The position numbers and the translations under genes were made by a program. From Streptomyces venezuelae (GTDB lineage Bacteria > Actinomycetota > Actinomycetes > Streptomycetales > Streptomycetaceae), in assembly GCF_008642335.1 (NCBI RefSeq), contig NZ_CP029191.1:4960001-5024000 (forward strand): a stretch of DNA of 64,000 bases. The letters run 5' to 3'. The stretch's first letter is position 1. Each line of letters begins with the position of its first letter. The notes beneath the pieces are model-generated. The model was given only the letters and a program-made list of their open reading frames with translations. It had not been told where the DNA came from and made no database searches. Positions 7,991-17,509 of this stretch are shown here, piece after piece.

Positions 7991-9136
7991 TCAGCGACGG
8001 CGGCAGAGAGCCGTGTCCACGACCTCCTCCACATGCGGTATGACCGCCTTGTCCGTCGGCTGCACGGTCACCGCGACATTGGCTGCACGCCCGTCGTCCG
8101 TGGCACCGCCCCGCGTCTCGTATCCGGGGTAGCTTCCGCCGTGCCCCCAGTACAGACCGCCGCAGGACAGCGGCCTGCTCACGATCCCGAGGCCGTACCT
8201 GGCGCCCTTGCCGAAGTAGTCGGCACGGACCGTGGTGCGCATCTGGTCGAGCTGGGGCGCCGGCAGGAGACGGCCCGGCGTGAGCAGCGCGGTGAAGAAC
8301 CGGTTGAGGTCGGAGTTGGTGGAGATCAACTGCCCGGCCGCCCACGTCCACGAGGGGTCCAGTTCCGTGATGTCCCGCAGGGGCGCATCCGGCGTCTCCT
8401 GGTAGTACCCCTTCGGGTGGGGTTCGCGGATCGTCGCGTCCCCGGGCGCGGGGAAGTAGGTGTGGCGCAGTCCGAGCCGCTTGATGATCCGCCGGTCGAT
8501 CTCCTCGGCGAAGGGGCGCTTCGTGACCTCCTCGACGATCAGCCCGGCCAGGACGTAGTTCGTGTTGCTGTACGCCCAGCTCTCCCCGGGGTCGAACTCC
8601 GACTCGTACTCCAGCGCGATGTCCAGCAACTCCCGCGGCTCGTAGTACCGCGGCTGCAGATCGCGCTTCGTGTAGTTGGGCAGCCCGCTCGTCTGCTGCA
8701 GCACCTGGCGGATCTTGATCTTCCGGCCGTCGATCCCGTCCCCGCGCACCACCCCCGGCAGATACGTGTCCACCGTGTCGTCGAGGCTGATCTTCCCCTC
8801 GGCGACCAGCTGCAGCACGACCACCGCGGTGAACGTCTTCGTGTTGCTGCCGATCCGCACCTGCCCGTCCCTGGGCACGGCCGCCCCGGTCGCCAGGTCT
8901 CCCACGCCGGCCGTATAGGTCCGGGCACGCCCTCCCTTCCCTTCCCCCTTCACACTCGCCAGCGCGGCGGGCACGCCATCGGCACGCACCAGCCGGTCGA
9001 GACCCCGCTGGACGGAGTCCGCCCCGGGGGCGACGGAGGCGGCCGACGCACCGGGCGCCACCAGCACGCCCGCCGCCACGACACCTGCCGCCATCGCCGC
9101 CGCACGACGGAACCTCTGTCCTGTCTGCCCACGCAC
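7991..9136 (-). CDS. Secreted serine hydrolase, beta-lactamase/DD-peptidase family (S12)
   Basis: This 381-residue exported protein has a signal peptide (RRAAAMAAGVVAAGVLVAPGASA, residues 10-32) and an S12 (class C beta-lactamase-like) fold. The active-site triad motifs are present: SNTK (Ser97-Lys100), YSN (Tyr189) and HGG in YWGHGGSYPGYETRGG near the C-terminus. This pattern is that of Streptomyces R61-type D-alanyl-D-alanine carboxypeptidases and related esterases. It therefore probably acts outside the cell on peptidoglycan stems or small esters. Start is GTG 9136, with the ribosome site TAGGAG upstream on this strand. It appears monocistronic. Confidence 0.88.
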   Translation of the reverse strand: MRGQTGQRFRRAAAMAAGVVAAGVLVAPGASAASVAPGADSVQRGLDRLVRADGVPAALASVKGEGKGGRARTYTAGVGDLATGAAVPRDGQVRIGSNTKTFTAVVVLQLVAEGKISLDDTVDTYLPGVVRGDGIDGRKIKIRQVLQQTSGLPNYTKRDLQPRYYEPRELLDIALEYESEFDPGESWAYSNTNYVLAGLIVEEVTKRPFAEEIDRRIIKRLGLRHTYFPAPGDATIREPHPKGYYQETPDAPLRDITELDPSWTWAAGQLISTNSDLNRFFTALLTPGRLLPAPQLDQMRTTVRADYFGKGARYGLGIVSRPLSCGGLYWGHGGSYPGYETRGGATDDGRAANVAVTVQPTDKAVIPHVEEVVDTALCRRR

Positions 9137-9260
9137 TGGCCACTCCTAGGGGTCTGGATCTGTCGGGAACCCGGCGCCGTGTACGACGCCGGGCCCCAAC
9201 ATTTCCGGATCCCGCGGCCCAGGACGATCCTGCCAACCGCCCACTGCCAGTAGGGGTAAC

Positions 9261-9305
9261 CCCCGTAACCCTCGTGACCCCCGTGAGCTCCGTGACCCCC
9301 GTGAC
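9261..9305. repeat. Five-copy 9-bp minisatellite
   Basis: Five consecutive 9-base units of consensus CCCCGTGAC (9261, 9270, 9279, 9288, 9297) fill the space just after the rocD stop. Units differ at one or two positions. No hairpin is formed. This looks like slippage-driven expansion of spacer DNA. Confidence 0.8.
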
Positions 9306-10543
9306 TAGCTCAGCACCGCCCGCAGATGCCCGAGCCCCCAGTCCAGATCCTCCTTGCTGATCACCAGCGGGGGAGCGATCCGGATCGTCGACCCGTGGGT
9401 GTCCTTGACCAGCACCCCGCGCTCCATCAGCTGCTCCGAGATCTCCCGTCCCGTGCCGTATGACGGGGCGATGTCGAGGCCCGCCCACAGCCCGCGCCCG
9501 CGCACCTCGGTCACCGCGCCCGTACCGGCCAGCGACGCCAGTTCGGCGTGGAGATGTTCACCGAGCTCCGTGGCCCGCTCCTGGAACTCGCCCGTCGACA
9601 GCATGTCGACCACCTCCAGCGCCACCGCGCAGGCGAGGGGGTTGCCGCCGAACGTCGAGCCGTGCTCACCCGGCTTGAACACGCCGAGCACATCGGTGTC
9701 GGCCACCACCGCCGACACCGGCACGACCCCGCCCCCGAGCGCCTTGCCCAGCAGATACACGTCCGGCACCACGTCCTCGTGCTCGCACGCGAACGTACGC
9801 CCCGTCCTGCCGAGCCCCGACTGGATCTCGTCCGCGATGAACAGGACCCCGCGCTCACGGGTCAACTCCCGCACCCCGGGCAGATATCCGGCCGGCGGAA
9901 CGAGCACCCCGGCCTCGCCCTGGATCGGCTCGATCAGCACGGCGACGGTGTCGTCGGTGACCGCCGCCCGCAACGCCTCCAGGTCGCCGTACGGCACGAT
10001 GTCGAACCCCGGCGTGTACGGCCCGTAGTCCGCCCGCGCCTCGTCGTCCGTGGAGAAACTGATGACGGTCGTCGTTCTGCCGTGGAAGTTGCCGGCCGCG
10101 ACCACGATCCTCGCCCGGCCGTCCGGCACCCCCTTGACCTGGTACCCCCACTTCCGCGCGGTCTTCACGGCCGTCTCGACGGCCTCCGCGCCGGTGTTCA
10201 TCGGCAGCACCATGTCCTTGCCGCAGAGCTCCGCCAGGCGCGTACAGAACTCGGCGAACCGGTCGTGGTGGAACGCCCGCGAGGTCAGCGTCACCCGGTC
10301 CAGCTGCGCCTTCGCGGCATCGATCAGGCGGCGGTTGCCGTGCCCGAAGTTGAGCGCGGAGTACCCGGCGAGCATGTCGAGATAGCGGCGCCCCTCGACG
10401 TCGGTCATCCACGCCCCGTCGGCCGAGGAGACGACGATGGGCAGCGGATGGTAGTTGTGCGCGCTGTGCGCCTCGGCGGAGGCGATGAGCCGCTCGCCGG
10501 CCGTCCGGGAACTGTTCGTGGTGGAAGATGACGTACTCGACAC
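9305..10543 (-). CDS. rocD: Ornithine--oxo-acid aminotransferase
   Basis: The 412-residue PLP enzyme converts L-ornithine and 2-oxoglutarate to glutamate-5-semialdehyde and glutamate, linking arginine catabolism to proline and glutamate. Diagnostic stretches are AHNYHPLPIVVSSADGAW and the ornithine-aminotransferase hallmark YSALNFGHGNRRL. Others are MNTGAEAVETAVKTARKW, the cofactor Asp in LFIADEIQSGLGRTG, and the Schiff-base Lys in LLGKALGGG. GTG 10543 was chosen because ACGGAGA lies at proper spacing before it; the ATG 45 bases upstream lacks one. It stands alone, with a minisatellite behind it, and is divergent from the glyA leader. Confidence 0.93.
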   Translation of the reverse strand: MSSTSSSTTNSSRTAGERLIASAEAHSAHNYHPLPIVVSSADGAWMTDVEGRRYLDMLAGYSALNFGHGNRRLIDAAKAQLDRVTLTSRAFHHDRFAEFCTRLAELCGKDMVLPMNTGAEAVETAVKTARKWGYQVKGVPDGRARIVVAAGNFHGRTTTVISFSTDDEARADYGPYTPGFDIVPYGDLEALRAAVTDDTVAVLIEPIQGEAGVLVPPAGYLPGVRELTRERGVLFIADEIQSGLGRTGRTFACEHEDVVPDVYLLGKALGGGVVPVSAVVADTDVLGVFKPGEHGSTFGGNPLACAVALEVVDMLSTGEFQERATELGEHLHAELASLAGTGAVTEVRGRGLWAGLDIAPSYGTGREISEQLMERGVLVKDTHGSTIRIAPPLVISKEDLDWGLGHLRAVLS

Positions 10544-10654
10544 GGGGTCTCCGTTCGTCCTGCGGCTGGGGGCGGGTGTGGCGCCCAATTCCTATCGTCG
10601 CTCGCATCGCGGACGAAGAAACCTGCCGGAACGGCGTGCCCGCTAGGGTGGCCC

Positions 10655-10742
10655 TGACAGCACGGTGACTGGCGCACGGGGAACGAACCCCGATGAAGCC
10701 GTGCGAAGCACGACCTTCGAGGTGCCGCCCGCCTGGGCACCC
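10655..10742 (+). promoter_or_regulatory. ZTP (pfl motif) riboswitch upstream of glyA
   Basis: The glyA leader carries both hallmark conserved blocks of the ZTP-sensing pfl RNA: GTGACTGGCG at 10665-10674 and CCGCCTGGGCA at 10729-10739. The latter is held in a hairpin with arms GGTGCC (10721-10726) and GGCACC (10736-10741). Between them lie a GGGG/CCCC stem and a variable linker, as in the family. ZTP/ZMP accumulates when 10-formyl-THF is short, and pfl RNAs switch on one-carbon genes such as glyA. No U-tract terminator follows, so control is more likely at translation. A TAGGGT -10-like box sits just upstream at 10644-10649. Confidence 0.87.
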
Positions 10743-10784
10743 CGGGACCCGACCGGACACTCACCGCTCGCCCCGGAGGACACC

Positions 10785-12080
10785 ATGACTCTCTCTCCCT
10801 CTCCTTCCTCCTCTCCTGCGCGGAACCACCCCGCCCTCGCCGCCGAGGACCCCGAACTCGCCGCCCTCGTCGGCGCCGAGGAGCAGCTCCAGGCCGACAC
10901 CCTGCGGCTGATCCCCAGCGAGAACTACGTCTCCGCCGCCGTACTGGAAGCCTCGGGCACCGTCCTGCAGAACAAGTACAGCGAGGGCTACCCCGGCCGC
11001 CGCTACTACGAGGGCCAGCAGAACATCGACCCCGTGGAACGCCTGGCCATCGCCCGCGCCAAGGCCGTCTTCGGCGTCGAGCACGCCAACGTCCAGCCCT
11101 ACTCCGGCTCCCCGGCCAACCTCGCCGTCTACCTCGCCTTCGCCGAGCCCGGCGACACCGTGATGGGCATGGCCCTGCCGATGGGCGGCCACCTCACCCA
11201 CGGCTGGGGCGTCTCCGCCACCGGCAAGTGGTTCCGCGGCGTCCAGTACGGCGTCCGTCACGACACGGGCCGCGTCGACTTCGACGAGGTCCGCGACCTG
11301 GCTCTCAAGGAGCGCCCCAAGCTGATCTTCTGCGGCGGCACCGCCCTCCCGCGCACCATCGACTTCGCGGCCTTCGCCGAGATCGCCCGGGAGGCCGGCG
11401 CCGTCCTCGTCGCCGACATCGCGCACATCGCCGGCCTGATCGCGGGCGGCGCGCACCCCTCACCGGTGCCGCACGCCGACGTGATCTCCACGACCACCCA
11501 CAAGACCCTGCGCGGCCCGCGCGGCGCGATGCTCATGTCCCGCGAGGAGCACGCCAAGGCCATCGACAAGGCCGTCTTCCCCGGCCTGCAGGGCGGCCCG
11601 CACAACCAGACGACCGCCGCCATCGCCGTCGCCCTCCACGAGGCGTCCCGCCCCTCCTTCCGCGACTACGCGCACGCGATCGTCGACAACGCCAAGGCCC
11701 TCGCCGACGCCCTGCTCACCCGTGGCTTCGACCTGGTCTCGGGCGGCACCGACAACCACCTGATCCTGATGGACCTCACCCCCAAGGACGTCCCCGGCAA
11801 GATCGCCGCCAAGGCCCTCGACCGCGCCGGGATCGTCGTCAACCACAACACCGTCCCGTACGACCCGCGGAAGCCCTTCGACCCCTCGGGCGTCCGCATC
11901 GGCACCCCCTCCCTCACCTCCCGCGGGCTGCGCCCCGAGCACATGGCGACCGTCGCCGAATGGATCGACCGCGGTGTCACCGCCGCCCGCACGGGTGACG
12001 AGGACGCCCTGACGAAGATCAGGTCCGAGGTCGCCGACCTGATGGCCGCGCACTCCGCCCCGGGCCTCCCGACCGCCTGA
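10785..12080 (+). CDS. glyA: Serine hydroxymethyltransferase
   Basis: This PLP enzyme of 431 residues interconverts serine plus tetrahydrofolate with glycine plus 5,10-methylene-THF. It carries LIPSENYVSAAVLEASG, NKYSEGYPGRRYYEGQQNID, the cofactor region VADIAHIAGLIAGG and the catalytic lysine in STTTHKTLRGPRG. ATG 10785 is preceded by GGAGGA at 10775-10780; upstream in-frame ATGs fall inside the riboswitch and are not plausible starts. The N-terminus has a short Ser/Pro-rich tail not needed for catalysis. Expression is probably controlled by the ZTP riboswitch in its leader, tying synthesis to folate one-carbon status. trpS follows after 76 bases, possibly with its own promoter. Confidence 0.95.
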   Translation: MTLSPSPSSSPARNHPALAAEDPELAALVGAEEQLQADTLRLIPSENYVSAAVLEASGTVLQNKYSEGYPGRRYYEGQQNIDPVERLAIARAKAVFGVEHANVQPYSGSPANLAVYLAFAEPGDTVMGMALPMGGHLTHGWGVSATGKWFRGVQYGVRHDTGRVDFDEVRDLALKERPKLIFCGGTALPRTIDFAAFAEIAREAGAVLVADIAHIAGLIAGGAHPSPVPHADVISTTTHKTLRGPRGAMLMSREEHAKAIDKAVFPGLQGGPHNQTTAAIAVALHEASRPSFRDYAHAIVDNAKALADALLTRGFDLVSGGTDNHLILMDLTPKDVPGKIAAKALDRAGIVVNHNTVPYDPRKPFDPSGVRIGTPSLTSRGLRPEHMATVAEWIDRGVTAARTGDEDALTKIRSEVADLMAAHSAPGLPTA

Positions 12081-12132
12081 CCCCACCCGCCATTCGGTTC
12101 CCACCCGTCACACACCTGTTTCCGAGCTATGA

Positions 12133-13170
<1,038 letters not shown>

Positions 13171-13271
13171 GTCACCGCACCCGGCACGACGAAAACCGCA
13201 TTCGCACCGCCCGCCGGGCTGCGCCCCTGCCCCTCGACACGACGACACCGACACGACGACAGGAGTACGAC

Positions 13272-13853
13272 GTGGGGACCGTAACGATCGGCGTTTCGAT
13301 CGCGGTCCCGGAGCCTCACGGCAGCCTGCTCCAGGAGCGGCGTGCGGGCTTCGGGGACCCCGCGGCGCACGGCATCCCCACGCACGTGACCCTGCTGCCG
13401 CCCACCGAGGTGGACGCGTCGGCGCTGCCCGCGGTCGAGGCGCATCTGCTCTCGGTCGCGGCGGCCGGCCGTCCCTTCCCCATGCGCCTCTCCGGAACGG
13501 GCACGTTCCGTCCGCTGTCCCCTGTGGTCTACGTACAGGTGGTGGCGGGCGGGTCGGCCTGCTCCTGGCTGCAGGAGCGGGTGCGCGACGCGTCCGGGCC
13601 GATGGCACGCGAACTGCAGTTCCCCTACCACCCGCACGTCACGGTGGCGCACGGCATCTCCGAAGAGGCCATGGACCGTGCGTACGAAGAGCTCTCGGAG
13701 TACGAGGCCGAGTGGCCGTGCACCGGCTTCGCCCTGTACGAGCAGGGTGCCGACGGTGTCTGGCGCAAGCTGCGCGACTTCGCCTTCGGCGGCACCGTGG
13801 TGCCCCCTCAGGCCCCGGCCCGTTCGGTGCGGGGTACGCTGCCCGCTCGCTGA
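13272..13853 (+). CDS. 2'-5' RNA ligase family protein (2H phosphoesterase)
   Basis: A 193-residue protein of the 2H phosphoesterase superfamily. The two catalytic H-x-T motifs are visible as THVTLLPPTEVD near residue 37 and PHVTVAHGI near residue 122. Bacterial members are annotated RNA 2',3'-cyclic phosphodiesterases or 2'-5' ligases, though the cellular substrate is usually unknown. Translation starts at GTG 13272 after AGGAG at 13261. It follows trpS in the same direction with a 101-base gap and precedes a lipoprotein gene. Confidence 0.85.
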   Translation: MGTVTIGVSIAVPEPHGSLLQERRAGFGDPAAHGIPTHVTLLPPTEVDASALPAVEAHLLSVAAAGRPFPMRLSGTGTFRPLSPVVYVQVVAGGSACSWLQERVRDASGPMARELQFPYHPHVTVAHGISEEAMDRAYEELSEYEAEWPCTGFALYEQGADGVWRKLRDFAFGGTVVPPQAPARSVRGTLPAR

Positions 13854-13887
13854 CCGGGGAGCCCCGGCCGATCGTGCTGGGGGGACC

Positions 13888-15066
13888 ATGCGCAATGCGG
13901 TGGCGGCCGTTGCCGTACTCGCTCTGCTGACGGCCGGCTGCGGGGCGCGGAAGTCCGGCGGGGACGTGGACGACAGGTCCGGCAAGCGCCGTGCGGCCGG
14001 GCTCTCCTGGGCGTACGAGCGCATCGACGACCGGGACGGCGAGCTGATCGACGGGGCCGCGCGGGCCGCGGACGACATCTGGGCCCTCGGCAGCGACGAC
14101 GTCGGCGACGGGCGGCTCGCGCGGGGGCATCTGCTCCACTTCGACGGCAAGAAATGGGCGCGTGTGCCGATGCCGGTCGACGGCGACCCCCATCTCTCGC
14201 GGCTCGACTCGCTGGGGTCGGCGGGCGTCCGCCTGAGCACCGTGGAGAAGGGCGGGGCTTCGGAGACGCGGCGGTACGCGCACTGGGACGGCACGCGGTG
14301 GACGCCCATGGACGGTGCCGCGCTCGCGGACGTCGAGGTCATCACTCGGGATGACGTGTGGGTGCTCCAGGGCGACGGCACGGTGACGCACTGGGACGGC
14401 GACCGGTGGACGGTGACGCCGATGCCCGCGAAGGTCGTCGCCCTCGCGGGCTCCGCCTCGGACGACGTGTGGGCGGTCGGGTCGCGTACGACGGGACCGG
14501 GCATCGGCGGCCGGGGCGGCGAGGTGAGGCAGCCCGCCGCGATGCGCTTCGACGGGAAGAAGTGGTCGCTGACCAGGACACCCACGTACCGCTTCCCCGA
14601 CCCGGTGCCGTCCGAGCCGTACGCGGAGTTCACCGGGATCGACGTCGCCTCGAAAACGTACGTCCGTGCCCACGGAGGGCACTCCTACAAGGGGTACGAC
14701 GGCGAGGAGGTCCGCGACCCCGAGTCGCAGACCGTCGAGCTGAGCTGGGACGGCACCCGCTGGACGGACTCAGAGCCCTTCCCCGGAGCGTGCGCGTACC
14801 GGAATCCCGTGGCCCGGGACGGTGACCGCGGCTTCTTCATGGACGGCAACTGGCACCTGACCACCGACGGCACCTGCTCCAAGATCAGGAAGCGGCGGCT
14901 GCCGAAGGGGCAGGGCGCCCGCCCGGAGTCCGAGCAGCAGCTGTGGCTCAAGAAGATCGTCGCCGTGCCGGGCACGGACCGGGTGCTCGGCTTCGGCACG
15001 GTCGAGGTCCTGCAGAGCGGCGCGGCCCCGCGCAGGGCCGTCGTGGTCTCCCTGCGGCGCTCCTGA
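13888..15066 (+). CDS. Lipoprotein with beta-propeller-like repeats, function unknown
   Basis: The 392-residue protein begins with a lipoprotein signal peptide (MRNAVAAVAVLALLTAGC; lipobox LTAGC) and is therefore predicted to be anchored outside the membrane. The body contains repeats of the form DDIWALGS, DDVWVLQG and DDVWAVGS spaced about 60-70 residues apart, with DGTRWTPM / GDRWTVTPM / GKKWSLTRT partners. This is typical of beta-propeller blades. No catalytic residues are recognisable. ATG 13888 was chosen for the signal peptide and the GGGGGG ribosome site; longer frames run back into the preceding gene. Homologues are likely confined to actinomycetes. Confidence 0.75.
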   Translation: MRNAVAAVAVLALLTAGCGARKSGGDVDDRSGKRRAAGLSWAYERIDDRDGELIDGAARAADDIWALGSDDVGDGRLARGHLLHFDGKKWARVPMPVDGDPHLSRLDSLGSAGVRLSTVEKGGASETRRYAHWDGTRWTPMDGAALADVEVITRDDVWVLQGDGTVTHWDGDRWTVTPMPAKVVALAGSASDDVWAVGSRTTGPGIGGRGGEVRQPAAMRFDGKKWSLTRTPTYRFPDPVPSEPYAEFTGIDVASKTYVRAHGGHSYKGYDGEEVRDPESQTVELSWDGTRWTDSEPFPGACAYRNPVARDGDRGFFMDGNWHLTTDGTCSKIRKRRLPKGQGARPESEQQLWLKKIVAVPGTDRVLGFGTVEVLQSGAAPRRAVVVSLRRS

Positions 15067-15092
15067 TGCGCAGACTGAAGCGCTCCTGAGGG

Positions 15093-15848
15093 CTAGAGAG
15101 GCAGGCGGCGGAACACCGGTCGCGGCGCGTGCCGCAGCGCCGACATGACGAGGCGCAGCGCCCCCGGCACCCACACCGTCTCCGAGCGCCGCCGCAGCCC
15201 GGTCTCGATGGCCGCGGCCACCGCGTCCGGCGTGGTCGCCATGGGGGCCTCCTCCAGGCCCGCCGTCATCTTCGAGCGCACGAAGCCGGGCCGGACGACC
15301 ATCACGTGGACCCCCGTGCCGTGCAGCGCGTCGCCGAGGCCCTGCGCGAACGCGTCGAGGCCAGCCTTGCTGGAGCCGTAGATGAAGTTCGAGCGGCGCG
15401 CCCGCTCGCCCGCCACCGAGGAGAGCACCACCAGGGAGCCGTGGCCCTGGGACTGCAGGGCCCGCGCGCAGACCAGGCCGGCCGAGACCGCGCCTGTGTA
15501 GTTGGTCTGGGCGACGCGCACCGCCGCGAGGGGCTCGTCCTCGTCGCGTGCCTGGTCGCCGAGGACGCCGAAGGCGAGGAGCACCATGTCGATGTCACCC
15601 TCGGTGAAGATCTTGCCGAGGGACTCCTCGTGGGACTCGGGGTCGAGCGCGTCGAAGGCGACGGTCTTGACGTCCGCGCCCATGTCGCGCAGTCCCGCGG
15701 CGGCCTTCTCCAGGGCGGGCGACGGGCGCCCGGCGAGCCACACGGTGCGGGTGCGGCGGGCGACGAGGCGCCGTGCGGTGGCGAGGCCGATCTCGGAGGT
15801 GCCGCCGAGGACGAGCAGGGACTGAGGGGTGCCGAAGGCGTCTTTCAT
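15093..15848 (-). CDS. dprE2: DprE2-like decaprenylphospho-keto-pentose reductase (SDR)
   Basis: This is a short-chain dehydrogenase of 251 residues. It has the NAD-binding LVLGGTSEIGLATA motif, the NYTG segment, catalytic Ser in VVLSSVAGERAR and YGSSK (Y-x-x-x-K). The LGGTSEIG start and the C-terminal RLVMSALRHAPRPVFRRLPL extension match DprE2, the second half of the epimerase that turns polyprenyl-phosphoryl-ribose into polyprenyl-phosphoryl-arabinose. It follows dprE1 at 40 bases and divergent genes encode the earlier steps, which supports this reading over a generic SDR. ATG 15848 has AGGAG upstream. NADH dependence is known for the family, not shown here. Confidence 0.85.
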   Translation of the reverse strand: MKDAFGTPQSLLVLGGTSEIGLATARRLVARRTRTVWLAGRPSPALEKAAAGLRDMGADVKTVAFDALDPESHEESLGKIFTEGDIDMVLLAFGVLGDQARDEDEPLAAVRVAQTNYTGAVSAGLVCARALQSQGHGSLVVLSSVAGERARRSNFIYGSSKAGLDAFAQGLGDALHGTGVHVMVVRPGFVRSKMTAGLEEAPMATTPDAVAAAIETGLRRRSETVWVPGALRLVMSALRHAPRPVFRRLPL

Positions 15849-15888
15849 GTGTACCGGTCTCCTAGGGGGCTCAGAGAACTCAGAGGAC

Positions 15889-17325
15889 TCAGAGGGTGAG
15901 GCGGCGGGAGAGGTCCGAGCGGAAGACGCCGCGCGGGTCGAGCTCGGCCCGCAGGGCGCGGAAGTCGTCGAGCCGCGGATACATCGCGGCGAGCATCTCG
16001 GGCCGCAGGCGCGAGTCCTTGGCGAGGTAGACACGCCCGTCGGCGGCGGCCACCTCCTCGTCGAGCTCGTCGAGGAAGGCGCCGAGCCCCGGGAGGTTCG
16101 CCGGGATGTCGAGTGCGAGGGTCCAGCCCGGCATGGGGAAGGAGAGCCAGCCCGGATCGCTTTCTCCGAAGCGCTTCAGCACGGCGAGGAAGGACGGGCA
16201 GCCGCGCTCCGAGATGCGCCGCACGATGTGGCGCAGGGCCTCCTCCTTGCCGTACCCGACGACGAATTGGTACTGCACGAAGCCACTGCGGCCGTAGACG
16301 CGGTTCCAGTGGGGGACGCCGTCCAGCGGGTGGAAGAAGGTGGAGATCTTCTGCAGCTCACCGGTGCGGGAGCGGGGCGCCTTGCGGTACCAGAGCTCGT
16401 TGAAGAGGCCCACCGACGCCTTGCCGAGCAGCCCCTCCGGGAGGAAGGAGGGGGCGGCGGGCAACTGTCCGGGGCGGAACGCGAGGGGGGCTCTACGCGC
16501 GCGTGCCCGTTCCGGGAGCGCGTCCAGAGGGGCGTGGTCGCCGCGGGTCAGGACCGAGCGGCCCATGGCGGCGCCGCGCGCGAGGAGGTCGATCCAGGCG
16601 ACCGAGTAGCGGTAGCGGTGGTCGGTCGCGGTGAGGCGGGCCATCAAGTCGTCGAGGTCCGTGGCCCGTTCCGTGTCGACCGCCATCAAGGAGGTCTCCA
16701 CGGGGAGGAGTTGCACGGTCGCCGAGAGGATGACGCCGGTCAGGCCCATGCCTCCGGCCGTCGCGTCGAACAGGGCGTCGCCCGGCCCGACCGTACGGAC
16801 CGTGCCGTCGGCGGTCAGGACGTCCATCGCGAGGACGTGCCGGGAGAAGGACCCCGAGACGTGGTGGTTCTTGCCGTGGATGTCGGCGCCGATGGCCCCG
16901 CCGACCGTCACGTAACGGGTCCCGGGCGTCACGGGGACGAACCAGCCGAGCGGGAGCAGGACTTCCATCAGGTGGTGCAGCGAGACGCCCGCGTCGCAGA
17001 CGACGGTGGCCGCGGGGGCACCGGTGTCCGACGTGCGCGTGGTGTCGATGACGCGGATGCGGTCGAGGCCCGTCATGTCGAAGACGGCGCCGCCCGCGTT
17101 CTGTGCCGCGTCTCCGTAGGCACGCCCCAGGCCGCGTGCGATGCCGCCGCGCTCCCCGCACTCGCGCACCGCGGCCGCGGCCTCCTCCTGCGTCCGGGGT
17201 CTCACCAGCATCGCGGTGGTCGGTGCGGTGCGGCCCCACCCCGAGACGGACACGGCGGGCGACGTGGGGGCCGAGGTGGGGGCCGAGGCGCGGGTACGGG
17301 AATCGGCGGGGGAGTCGGCAGGCAT
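15889..17325 (-). CDS. dprE1: DprE1-like FAD-dependent decaprenylphosphoryl-ribose 2'-oxidase
   Basis: This FAD-binding (PCMH/VAO type) oxidoreductase has about 478 residues. Matches to the DprE1 family are ARGLGRAYGDAAQN, the TVGGAIGADIHGKNHHVSG flavin-binding segment, FVQYQFVVGYG, GCPSFLAVLKRFG and the C-terminal YLAKDSRLRPE. The last includes the lysine that contacts substrate in the mycobacterial enzyme. DprE1 oxidises the 2'-OH of polyprenyl-phosphoryl-ribose; DprE2 then reduces the ketone. A cysteine sits in the GCPSFL segment, near where mycobacteria have the benzothiazinone-reactive cysteine, but alignment is needed. ATG 17325 is chosen; a GTG at 17361 is an alternative giving 12 more residues. 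A Thr/Ser/Ala-rich N-terminal tail precedes the domain. Confidence 0.88.
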   Translation of the reverse strand: MPADSPADSRTRASAPTSAPTSPAVSVSGWGRTAPTTAMLVRPRTQEEAAAAVRECGERGGIARGLGRAYGDAAQNAGGAVFDMTGLDRIRVIDTTRTSDTGAPAATVVCDAGVSLHHLMEVLLPLGWFVPVTPGTRYVTVGGAIGADIHGKNHHVSGSFSRHVLAMDVLTADGTVRTVGPGDALFDATAGGMGLTGVILSATVQLLPVETSLMAVDTERATDLDDLMARLTATDHRYRYSVAWIDLLARGAAMGRSVLTRGDHAPLDALPERARARRAPLAFRPGQLPAAPSFLPEGLLGKASVGLFNELWYRKAPRSRTGELQKISTFFHPLDGVPHWNRVYGRSGFVQYQFVVGYGKEEALRHIVRRISERGCPSFLAVLKRFGESDPGWLSFPMPGWTLALDIPANLPGLGAFLDELDEEVAAADGRVYLAKDSRLRPEMLAAMYPRLDDFRALRAELDPRGVFRSDLSRRLTL

Positions 17326-17416
17326 GCCTGCGACCGTATCGCCCAAACCCGGGCAATTCACTCAAACACGTCCTGGCTCTCACCGAAATGGGTGATTGAG
17401 CGAGTGTCATCCTAGA

Positions 17417-17447
17417 TTGACGTAATTATTCGGATGTTGCCTAGAAG
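17417..17447 (+). promoter_or_regulatory. Candidate promoter for PAP2-ubiA-gtrA operon
   Basis: TTGACG (17417-17422) and TAGAAG (17442-17447) are 19 bases apart in a locally AT-rich stretch between the divergent dprE1 and PAP2 genes. The spacing is slightly long for a housekeeping promoter, so the call is tentative. Confidence 0.4.
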
Positions 17448-17509
17448 AGTCGAGATGCCGAGATGCCCGGCCACCGAACGCTCTCGAATGTCTTCGGAAT
17501 AGAGGCGAC

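Noticed and set aside
9261..9305. Possible iteron array or origin
   Set aside because: Units are 9 bp, degenerate and without adjacent replication gene; most likely slippage.
10665..10784. Upstream in-frame ATG for glyA
   Set aside because: It lies in the conserved riboswitch core; ATG 10785 has GGAGGA and the family N-terminus.
13171..13271. tRNA or small RNA between trpS and the 2H phosphoesterase gene
   Set aside because: No cloverleaf or conserved TTCGAAT-type T-loop; only a GACACGACGAC direct repeat.
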